From positions 46,554,358 to 46,618,357 of the forward strand of contig NC_089741.1 in assembly GCF_040412425.1 (NCBI RefSeq): DNA of 64,000 bases, written 5' to 3'. Below the pieces are notes generated by a model. The model had not been told where the DNA came from and ran no database searches. It saw only the letters and a program-made list of their open reading frames with translations. The position numbers and the translations under genes were made by a program. Source of the stretch: Macrobrachium rosenbergii (Eukaryota; Arthropoda; Malacostraca; Decapoda; Palaemonidae). Below, in pieces: positions 24,338 to 36,100 of the stretch (position 1 is its first letter; every line of letters begins with the position of its first letter).

Positions 24338-24645
24338 GAATGGATTATAAAATTCAAGCCAAAGGCAAAGCACTGGAACCTATGAGGCTATTCAGTGCTG
24401 AAAGAAATTAAAAGTAAAAAGGTTTTAAAAGTGTAACAAGAGGAAAACCTCACAGTTGCACCATGAAACAATATTGTTGGGGGGATGGAAAGTAAGATGG
24501 AAGAAAAACATGGACAGGGATATGTTAAAAGAATGACAAGAGTTGTAGCTAGGAATTGAAGGGATACTGCAAAGAACCCAAGTAATGTCTACAGTGCACT
24601 GCATGAGGTGTACTGATGGCGCTACCCCCACACTACGGGAGAAAA
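24338..24645 (-). mobile_element. SINE-like repeat family 1, copy 8
   Basis: The plus strand starts GGAATGGAATGGATTATAAAATTC, where GGAAT repeats form the probable sense-strand ATTCC tail, and ends GCGCTACCCCCACACTACGG. It lies just downstream of the SH3BP5 3' region. Confidence 0.75.
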
Positions 24646-24838
24646 AATATTTAGTACCACCTCACCAACCTACACAAGGCACTGTAAATGGCATCTTCCT
24701 GCACAAGGACATCACTGACAATACCGTGTACAGTATTAACCTTCTCTTATCATGCATTGTTCTGAAATTTAGTTCAGATTAGAATATTCTCATAAAGTAC
24801 ATGAAGGAAAATTTACAAGGCATAATAACATATTCAAG

Positions 24839-27800
24839 TTTATTAACAAGCTTGTACAAGAACATATTATTGGCACAATTACATATTGCACACTGCCTGC
24901 TGCTGCTGCGACTGGTGTGTGCATTTTTGTATACACCAAAACAACATACCCTTGGAATGTTAAACTCATGAAGTTCTGCTTTTCAGAGTTCACCTAATTC
25001 ACAACTCAAGACCACAAACCAAATTGCAGTGAATAAGTATTCTTTACAATAAAAACTTTACAATGAATTCTAAATGTGTTGGGATACAAAATCATTATTA
25101 GGTAACTTGTTGCTTAACATGCACACACTTCATAGAGGAAAATCTCAAGTATTTTAAGAAATAAACAGCAATTTTTATAAGTAGAGGATGAAACACTAAG
25201 CATTTAAATGCTTAATGAAAAATTTTATCAACTTCACTGACCTATGAACAGATAAAACTCAACATTTCCTTAGCTAGAAACTCTATTTAGCAACAGATAA
25301 TTTTACAGACTTGGGATAAATATTTCTGAATCAAGAGTATGAAGGAGCTCGCTACCAACTCATTCTCTTTCTTTTCCTGAAGTCCAAACCAAAACAGTTA
25401 CTGTCTGTAACTAGAACCCCACAAACGAGCCTTTCTACAAATATTCAGCTTTATAATGACTGAAAAGTTGAAAAAGTATCCCCTTCCTTAACGTTAAATA
25501 AGCTGATGCATAACAGTACTGAAAATAGTATGGCACACAAGCCAACTAGACGAAGCTGCCGGATAACAGATGAAACGATGGTCTGAGTTGGAAAGATTCC
25601 ATTCGTAATTATAAGAAGCTAAAGTGGTAAGGAATTGCTAAGCAGAAATGGGCATCTATTTAAATGTTACAAGTAAAGTACCTTTTCTGTAACAAATACT
25701 GTACACATAGCATAAAAATTTCCTTTAAATCCCGAATATATCAATGAAACCTGAAAAATCAGTTTATTAGCTGAACTTTATCAAAAATAACTGATGCCCA
25801 TATGTCACAAGTAAAATTAATCAAATGGGTCATGCTTTAGAGAAAAATTCTTTGAACTATATTGAACCCTGTATAAAAGTCAAAATTTTTATAACGGATG
25901 GGAAATGTTTTCCTTAGTATTAGATTTTTGTACTTAATCCTCCTAAGTACTGTAGTGTACATAATATGAAGAATTTCTTGACTAGATAATGTAATAAGTG
26001 AGACTAGATCAGCTGGTTGAAATATCACCACAATTTAAGAAGTTAAGTTTTTCCAGCACCAAAAACCTGAATAGTCAATCACCTTTACTGTATCCGTAAA
26101 GTGCTTTTGGGTTTGGTACAGTTACCTGTCACTGCAATGTAGTACTGCAACATAGTTTTTTGCACCAAAATACATCATTAATGTACAATAAAGAATTAGT
26201 ATATTGTAACATAAAAAAATGTAATGACATCTAAGATTTTCATGATATGCATACCCACAAATTACAAAACCTAGGGCAGTAATGTATACCAGTATTTTAC
26301 ATGGAAAACATATATCTTAAGCTTTCAAAAATATTCGTCTGAAAATCCACTTAAACAGAAAATCATACTATCACACAATGTAGTATTCAAACATTACAGC
26401 ACATAATGCTGTACTTGTATAAATTCACACAAACATAACCAGTGAAATTTGATTTGGGGACAGTAATCTACAAAATTACATAAAAATGTAAAAATAAAAA
26501 TTAAATAGGAACAAGAGTACTTAACACAATGACTTTGGCAGATAATTCTTATATAAGTTAATTTCACACAAAAAAAGGACTACTTAAGTAACTTTCCATT
26601 CAGCAAAATAAGACAATAACCAACAAGTCACACAATATCGGCAGTATGTTAAAACAAACTGTACCTTGATAACTTTCTTATTTTTTCAAAAATTATCTGA
26701 AGTGAGGCCAACACAAACTGCAACATATGTTCATGTAATTATTGTTTACTAAAAAAAAAAGCACTCAGACTGGTAACTGGAAATCTGTTAACATAAAAGA
26801 TGCCAGTAAGACATTCCTCAGCTTTCAAATAGCTAAGCAGTCCTCCCTTAACATGACAACTTCAAAAGTACTCATCCAAAACAATAGGTACATATAACAA
26901 TCCTTACAAAAACTTATCCTATTTAAAGAAAATTTTGAATTATTCGTGACCCATACTAACAAAAAATTCTCCAACAGAGATTTATCAAAATTATGCATAA
27001 CTATCATATTTTTGGAGTCTGAAAGATATAGAAAACTGACTAACTGCAGTAAACAGATAAAATCTTGACTTTTTTAATATAACTTTCAGTACTGTATACA
27101 GTATGAACAACAGAAGCTTTACATTAAAAACAACAATAATTTGAGTATGATATGAAACAAAGTTTAGCTGTGGTTGTATTTGTCTTTTTTTTTTGTATTA
27201 TGCATCCCAACACTAAAAAAAAATTTCACTCAGAACAAAATCTTAAGCATGTGCATTCTGTGCCAGTTATGAATAAATTCTGATTTTTATACTTTATATT
27301 TTACAATATAATGTCTACTGACAGTTCCAAGCTGATTGGAAGCTTCAGAAAAAAAAAAAAAAAAGACATGAGAGCACCATCTGTATTTTCAAGCCAAACA
27401 CACACCCTCTACAGGCAGATTTGTAACTTTCATTCTTTCTCTAAAAAACAAAGTAGCTAATATTCTGGCCTGCTACTTACTGTGCCTACACAAAGAAACC
27501 TACAACAGTAAAACAATTTAAATGAAAAAACTGATCTACAGCATCTTCAACATTTCACTTGAAATGGACTACTGTCTAACACAGAATTCTCACTCGACCA
27601 CTCGCACTCCTATTACAACTAATGATAAATTCATTTCTTTTCAATGGCTTATTTCCAACTTCCTGGGGACTAAATCCTGCCTTCTGCTTCACAAATAAAA
27701 ATTAGTTGCGGTTAATATCATCAGTATTTCTGCTTCTGTGGTACTACATACTAAAGTCTATTAGTTATCAACGGAAGATATCAAATAACAAAATATTTTC

Positions 27801-29599
27801 ATGACTTGCCACCGAATACGTATTGACTAAAAACTTATGATAACTATGGAAACTTAGAGCTCATATTCTGTATAGCAAAATTTCTCCTAAAAAGGTAACA
27901 AAATAAAAAAAACTTAGGTTTACAGCATTTATAAATCTACCACCCTGTCTTTATAACTTCAAACTACCTTACTCATTCCTCAACTGAAGAGAATCATTTC
28001 CACAGTGAGGGATGCAGGATCCTGGCACAAGAAGTTCTCTAACATGAAATTATGATTTTGTTCAATTAGAATATAATTAAGAATCTTCCAGGAATACTCT
28101 ACCACCCCTGGACCCCCAAAATGAGAGCAGCACAATTAAATTGATGCAAAAAAGATACTCATTCTATTGTTGTATCACTTTCTGGCCCTATCATTTATTT
28201 TAAAGAGGAGAAGGCAGCAACATTCACTTAACAAAAACAGTAAGTTACATACTTCATTTCATTTTCTTAGATTACAGTATTGAATGATTCCCAAATATAA
28301 GGTACCATATCATCAATTCCAATTGAATATCAGCATGAGCACAATTTAGAGCAGTTTCTTTTATAGGGATGCTTTCTTGAAGTGTACGACAATACTGTAT
28401 ACGTAACGTGATATGATATATATTGGTAGCTTCCATCCAATTTAAAGGAAAATATGTCTCTTTTTTTAAGTACCATACCAGCAAATAATTGTTTCAGTAC
28501 AGGTTCAATTTTTTAAATATCTATCCCATGCACTGTTTGTTTTCACCCATCCCTGTGCTACAAGTAGTTGCACAAACCTAAACAACAGTAAAATATCAAT
28601 TTAACACAAGATACAAAACCATGCACATTTTGCTTTTAAAAATACAGGGGTATGATTAGTTTGCAAACTAAGAATGTCATGCCAAAATGCTCCAAATAAC
28701 CTTTTGTCATTTCTCTCATTAAATACTTAACTACATCTAACCAACCTTCATCATACACACAAATATCTGTATACTGTACTGTAATACAACTGATACCATA
28801 CAACAACAAGAATCAGAATATGGCAATGAATTTTAATTGCTTTACAGTATGAGAATATCTTCCATTAATGTAACGCTAGTGCGTAAACTTTCCTAAATAA
28901 GCTATTAATAAAAAGCACTTAAAAAGATACAAGGAATAAATTTCTTTGCTAACAGAAAGCAATTTTTTCAGAACAATATACTGTACAGCAAATATGAGAG
29001 CTACTACAATTTTCCTTTCAGGCACTTATCATCAGTTTCTACACCACTCTATCCTCGTTTAATACTGCACTGTTAATTAAGCATGGCATGATTCATTCAT
29101 CCTGAACTGTATAGAATACAACATGTGTGACTCCAGTCTTAATAAGACTAAATATCATGAATATGAGGAGATCAGTATGGTAATTTCATTAATAGCACAA
29201 ACTCACTGCTGTATAAAGTACAAGAAAAATATGTCCTCTCATCTGCTCACAGAAGAAATGTATGGAAAAACGCTGATATACTCTTTTGACACCATTGCAT
29301 GAATGGAATGCTTAGCCTGTTTCAGGGACAGTAGTAAACAAATGTTTGTATTATTCGTATAATGTAATCTGAACCATGTTTATTTTCTTTTATGCAATAT
29401 ACAAAAAGCATTAAAATTCAGATTTACAAGGAATATTACAGAGTGAAAGTAGTTAACCGGGAATACAAGTCTATCGATGGATGTTATCAAAAGCATTCGA
29501 CAAAATGTTTGCAAAAACTAGAGTGGTTGAGTCAGCACAGCATCAAGATTGTTATACCAAACGAAAAGGTAAATTACAAACTGGATTAGTATATAATAC
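24839..29599 (-). other. AT-rich unique DNA after the SH3BP5 stop; possible 3' UTR
   Basis: There is no open frame of note and no recognised repeat in these 4.8 kb, in contrast to the flanks. On the minus strand, AATAAA signals are seen at 29379-29384 (about 215 nt past the stop) and at 24839-24844, where the unique stretch meets the SINE-bearing DNA. Either a short or a very long 3' UTR is possible. A long one would be free of repeats, as observed. RNA evidence would be needed to choose. Confidence 0.3.
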
Positions 29600-30182
29600 T
29601 TATGGCTTGGCAGTGGTATCTTCATCATGCATCTGTGGCACATTTTCCAATACCCAAGAGCTACGATGAGGTTCTTCCCTAGCCTCCTCACTACTAGAAG
29701 AACTACGCCGTAGCGGTCCTGAAGAACTAGTGGACTTGTAAGGAATACATTCCTCTGGAGAGAAAGGGGTGCAAACATTCTGTAAAGGAACATAACCTGG
29801 AGTAAGGTCTTCAGGGGAAGAGTGTTCGGACGAGGAATCGTGGCTGAGAGGAAGGCTCCGAGGCGGATTCAGTTGTCTTGTCATGGGACTGAAGGAATCT
29901 TCAAGCTGAAGGCCCATCATTGACTCACTCACTCTAGTGCAGGATTCTTGGCTACCCTCTTCAGATGCAGGCACAGTTTGTGTTGTAGAAGTGTCTTGAG
30001 GTTCTGCAGAAGTGTTTATGTAGTTCTGTACTATCGTTGGCCAAGCACACATAGTAGACGTTGAAGGAAGAGGCAAATCACATATTGGTGTATTAAGTGG
30101 TGTGCCCATAGCATTTGAAGCTTCAGCTAACTCTTCATCTAACATCAGACCAGCAATAGCTTCATCACTAAGCATTTCAATG
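29600..30182 (-). CDS. SH3BP5: SH3BP5 last coding exon, Ser-rich C-terminus
   Basis: This 583 nt exon completes a Ser codon, then encodes IEMLSDEAIAGLMLDEELAE and a disordered Ser/Pro-rich tail, ending HDEDTTAKP and TAA at 29600-29602. The acceptor is atcttttcag. PPRSLPLS (about residues 501-508 of the visible protein) fits a basic-x-x-L-x-L JNK docking pattern and resembles the position and form of the first JNK docking site of human Sab; this is an inference. GPLRRSSSSSEE offers a basophilic phosphorylation site. Confidence 0.9.
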
Positions 30183-33100
30183 CTGAAAAGATGGAAGGAA
30201 AATTTGATCAATATTTATTCTGACAAATATAACTCTTGAGCTTGTATGTATTTGCTACACATACAACCTGACATATGAAATGCATTTCTAATTATACAAT
30301 ATCCAAGCACAGCAAAATCTCTTAAGCTGTAATTTTAATAAAAGCCTACACACCTGGCTAAGCTTTCAGTGTCCGAGATTGTTGAATCACGGTCCTCCAC
30401 TGTCAAATACTGGGCTGAGGAGAGAGCTGGGCTGCCTAAACCAATTACCTGCACAAAACAATGAAGCATTACTACTGAGTTAAAACAAGTGATAACATTC
30501 TAAATTTAATGCAATAAGCACTAGTATAGTCAAGGGCCCCAAATCATTTTTTATACTTGAAACACAAGTGGGTAATAAAGCAGAGGCGTGAATGATGCTC
30601 ACTTAAAAAGAAAATGGAAGTAGGTGTAACATTGTACAGTGAATTATTATTATTATCAAAATAGTTTAACCAGACCACTGAGCTGACTAATCAGCTCTCA
30701 TAGGGCTGGCCTAAGAGATAGAATGAAGTACCAGGTCTAGTCCATGGGCCTGAGACTGGGAGCCAAAAGGTCATTCGCATGATGATGAATAAATGAAAAT
30801 GAAGTTTAAAAGCAAAAAACTGTATAATGAACATGCTTACTCTGAAACGCATGTATGCAATAAATACATTCGCTCGTTTCATGCATGCACACAAAAAATT
30901 AAGATTAAAAGAATACAATAAAATTTCATAAAAATTAAAAATTAAAATTCAGAATTACATAATTTTTTTTTCATTAAATGCCCTACAGGCTTCTGTATTT
31001 TCATTATTTACTTGGTTTTTATATTTTGTCTATAAAGTTACACTTCTTAATGAAAGTTAAAATTGGGATGACTGAAAATGTATAAGATTCTGATAAAATT
31101 TCCCCCCGATTTGTTTCCAAAGGTTGATGCTCGCTGCTGATTATATTTTGGACAGTCGCACACATGTTTGACTGTTATCAACACTTTTGCATTCTGGGCG
31201 TGGGAAGAGGGCCATGTGGACTGTTTCTCCAAGTGTCCATGTGTCAAAGCAGTATGGCCTAGGCCAGCGTCAGAATTACTTGTGTCGAATCTCTCTCTCT
31301 GACCTGATGAGCTCCGCACCAGCAGCTGGATTTTATCTGTTTTTCAACTTATTATTTATAGGTTCCTTGTTCCATATAGTTTTTGCCATTTATTTATCAT
31401 GATTGTTTTATATCTCTTATGTGATCACTGGTGGGATTTTACATTTGCTCTTGCCATGCAGACTGCTTCTTTAGCTGCTTTATCAGCTTCTTCATTTCTT
31501 TAATCCCTACATGGGCAGGGGATCAACATATTTCAATATTTTTTCCATTATTATACAATTTGTAGGTTCATATTTAATTTCCTGTGCGATATTATTTTTT
31601 GAGTAGTAACCTTGAGCGGCTTCTATAGCGTTTCTTGAGTCACTAAAAATAACAAAATTATTGAATGATGCTTGCTTTATGATTTTGATGGCTACTGCAA
31701 TTTGCACAACTCTGCTGTGAAGACTGAGGCATTATTAGGCAAGATAGCAGTATGGCTTGTACTGGGATATAGCTGCATATCCTACTCCATGTGATTCAGA
31801 CCCATCTGTATAAATCGCGTAATGTGACCGTTTTTGTCTTAAATGATCTATGGTTTTTTGTCTATGGTGTTCTGGGGTATATGAGGAACTTTTTCATAAA
31901 TATTTCAACTGAGTGCAAGTCCTTATTTTATTCATAGTCCAATGGGGTGGTATTTGTACAGTGAAAGACAAACACCCCAAAACCCCACAAAAACAGGTAT
32001 TGAAGAGACATTCTATATGATTGTTTCTTAAATGCCATTTAACACTACAGAAAAAATTCTGCCGATCCCAGTTTATGATACAGCACAGTGATTCCACAAT
32101 ACATGGTAAGTATTAATCATGAAAAATGTACAAGATCTCAAAATGATGGGGGTCATGGCAGAAAGCACACTTGACAGGGATGACAGAACTCATTCCACAT
32201 CTAACTTCATTAACATAAAAATGTAAAAATGCTTATGATGAAGATGAAAGCATACAAATTCCATACAGAAATATCATTATTATTTTTTTTTTTTTTTGGG
32301 GGGGGGCGCCTATCATAGTCATCCTATTCAACTGGGTGGTTTTTATAGTGTGGGGTTCGGGTTGCATCCTGCCTCCTTAGGAGTCCATCACTTTTCTCAC
32401 TATGTGCACTGTTTCTAGTAGCACACTTTTCTGCATGAGTCCTGGAGCTACTTTGGCATCTAGTTTTTCCAGATTCCCTTTCAGGGATCTTGGGATCGTG
32501 CCTAGTGTTCCTATGATTATGGGTACAATTTCCACTGGCATATTCCATATCCTTCTTATTTAAATTTTCAGGTCTTGATACTTACCAATTTTTTCTCTTT
32601 CTTTCTCATCTAATCTGGTGTCCCATGGTATTGCGACATTGAATGAGTGATACTTTCTTCTTGATTCTGTCAATCAACATCACGTCTGGTCTATTGGCAT
32701 GTATCACCCTATCTGTTCTGATACCATAGTCCCAGAGGATCTTTGCCTAATCGTTTTCTATCACTCCCTCAGGTTGGTGCTCATACACAATTACCACTTA
32801 TTTGCAAGCTAGCTGGTGTTTCTTACTGAGCTCCAGTGGAGGGCTTTTGCTACTGAATCATGCCTCTTTTTGTACTGGTTCTGTGCAAATGCGGGACGAT
32901 TCGCTTATATGTGGTTTATAGTCTCGTCTTTCATATTGCACTTCCTGCATATGGGTGAGATGTTATTTCCATCTATTGTTCTTTGGACATTCCTTCTGTT
33001 TCCTTCTTGAGTTCTCCCCTCTGTAGCCATTGCCATATTTTATTGCTGGCCAGTTCTTTTCTGTCTCATGTACTGTCCATGCATTGGTTTGTTCTGCCAT

Positions 33101-36100
33101 TCCTCTGTTCTGTTTTTCATTCTCGTCTCTGTATATTTCTGGATCTTCATCTACTTTTATCAGACCTTCTTCCCATGCACTCCTTAGCCACTCGTCTTCG
33201 TTGGTTTTCAGATATTGCCCCAGTGCTCTGCTCTTGATGCTGATGCAGTTCTCTATGTTAGTAGCCCTCTCCCCCTTCCTTTTGTGTTATGTATAGTCTG
33301 TCTGTCTGTATTATTATTATTATTGTTATTATGTATTATTATTATTATTATTATTATTATTGTATTATTATTATTGTATTATTATTATTATTATTGTGAG
33401 TAATAAAAATCCCGTGATGGGCTGTTATCTTCTCGCCTGAGCCTAATTTTTAAAAACGATTTCATAAAAGCTACCCTCACTTTGCATTTAACGTTAACAC
33501 TGATGAGGGAACACCGTTCAGGTGTTCGAAGAAGTCTTTGATTTTACATAGTAATATATTTACTATATAATTGTGGATTTTATTACTCAGATTGTTTTCA
33601 AATTGTGAATCTATTAGCATTATTATTATTATTATTATTGGAAGGAAGTAGACCCTCTCTCAAGCATATTCTGTTAAAAAGAATGGCTGCATCGTGCAAA
33701 TTAATCTTATAGTGTCTTCTCAATTTTCCTTATGATTCGCCTCTCTTACTCATTAATATTGGTCAACAACTGGTCAATGTTCATATTACAGCAAAGTGAA
33801 AAATATAAACAGCATTGATACAGCAGTGTTATTCTCTGTACAAGTGCAGGTATTGAACCATGGTGGGGTAAATCTGTAAACTTGCCAGCAGATGGATCCT
33901 GGATACTTCAAGGTATTCCTTTTGGAGTTTCATTATCATTATTAATACAGTACTGTATTAGATAGTTTAACTAAATCACCAAGTCAAACTACTCAACAAT
34001 CTTAAGCTGGCCCTAACAGTTTGTCCTTGGTAATAAAATTCAACTTTTATTAAGTATTTGGATAAAGGGATATTGCAAATTCTGGAAAATTTCCTTACAA
34101 TACAGTATTTGATTTCCAAAACCTGACATTCTCTCTTGACTGAAGTTTGGACAGTCACATGTTTCACTGTTAGAGTTATCCTCCACTCTCTGAAAGTCTG
34201 ACCACTTAAAATACAAGGTAAATTACTTCTGTATGACACTCCTATTGGCTTGAAGAATGTCATAATCCACCAATAAGCTCATGAGTATACTTTCTTGACA
34301 GACCCTATTTTCATATTTATATATGTAGCAGATTATAAAGGCAAAATAAAGCCAAAATAATAAGCGAATAGGCCGAGGAACCACGTAGCCTAAACAGCAA
34401 GACAGCGCCAGACCAGCAAGGACACAAAATTCACAAAATAAACAAAAATTGTAAAAACAAAGTAAAAACCGTAACAGTACCAATGAAAATAAAATTCCCA
34501 AAAGCTAAAGAAGTGAGGGACAAAAATTAAGGCATAATGAAGCCATGAAAATAAGAGAATGGGCGAGGGTAGCCGTAGCCTAAGCGCTAAACATCACTTC
34601 TGCGTAGTAAAAGGGTACAGAACAAACATAAAATTAATCAAACCCATTAAAGTTAGGAATCATTAATTGGGAATATCTCCCAAACAAAAAAGTATACAAA
34701 TAAATAACACAAAACAAACATGCCGACCCAAGAAGAGGTCATGAGACGTCGTGAGAGGAGGTCCGAGACGGGCGTTATAAATTCCTTTAATTATTAAACC
34801 AAAGGAAAATAAGGAGCCTCAATCGCCTAAAAAACAATAAAACACTGGTACTCAAGTTGTTGAAGAAGAACCTTGTGAGGATGCCATAAAAATGCCAAAA
34901 TAGGCACAAAATAAGGCACAAAATTCATGTGAACAAAATCGGCGTGCTAAAATGGAATCGACTAGTGTTGCCTTGTGTACAGTCCATGAGTAGTGCATGG
35001 GCTTGTATCGGCACCTCTTTAGTTGGGACTTTTGACATTGGGAATCTTTATAGGGCAGGGTCCGTGATTGTGACAATCTCACCCTTTACCATATCGACTC
35101 CATTTCTTGGAGCTCACTCTGGGGTAGTAACCCCAGCTTTACATTAGCTTTTCACTGGTATCTAGCAACGGAATTACCTAGAAATAAGTGCTGAATGGAT
35201 TATTTCCCGGCTGACACAGGTCCCGATCAGAAATGTAGAAATAAATACTGTCACATCTTCAAAAATATCTGATCATAAAACTTCCAAAACATCTTTAAGT
35301 ATAACAAAATGCTTACAATGCAAAATTAACAAAAACAAAGTGCAAAACATTGACTAGGTAAAACTATTTAATTTATGTGAACTCTGAATTCTCTGTCATT
35401 TCCTGTTATCAATACAAGAGCAGATCGATTGAAGCACAAAATTCAGAGGGATTTCCTTTTGGATAATGTTCCAAGTAAACTTGGACTACCAACTGCAGTA
35501 CATATTGGGCACAGTACTGTAATGGTGCTGACGGTTCTTTGCAGCATTCCGTTGACCTCTATCAGCCATGCTTTCTACTTTTTAAACATTTTATCTGCTC
35601 CCTATAGTCAATTCTTACCTAAATGTCAAACGGAAGGCATCCACTCATTCAACAACAAATCCTTTGTTCAAACCATATGTCTCAAAATTTCTTTATCTTA
35701 GTATAATAATCTAATTGAGCCTCATGCAGCTGAAGGTCACAAAGTTTTTTGCTAACAATTCAACATGCCTTTATGATCAACTAAAATAACCACTACAGCA
35801 AAAGAAACTGAGAATTAATCCTTCCAACAGTCAGATTAGATAAATAACTTGCAATACTGTATCTCACTTTTTCTGCCCTGTAATGAGTTTCTGATTTTCA
35901 GAAGTACCAAATAAAATTATCAAATAACAGTTGCAGTACATGTATAGAATCTGTACACATCTAATATGGTAAAATTAATATAAAATAATTTACCAACAAC
36001 TTGGAACTAAAGCTACAAAATACAGCACTGTCATCCCATTTTCTCTTCAGTCAGGATGCTTCACATACTACAAACTTGCCTTCTAGCTGTGAACACTACT

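Noticed and set aside
34223..35147. Frames of 70-92 codons around 34.2-35.1 kb as missing SH3BP5 exons
   Set aside because: The flanking exons already join in phase across this intron, and the frames lack splice sites and similarity to the family.
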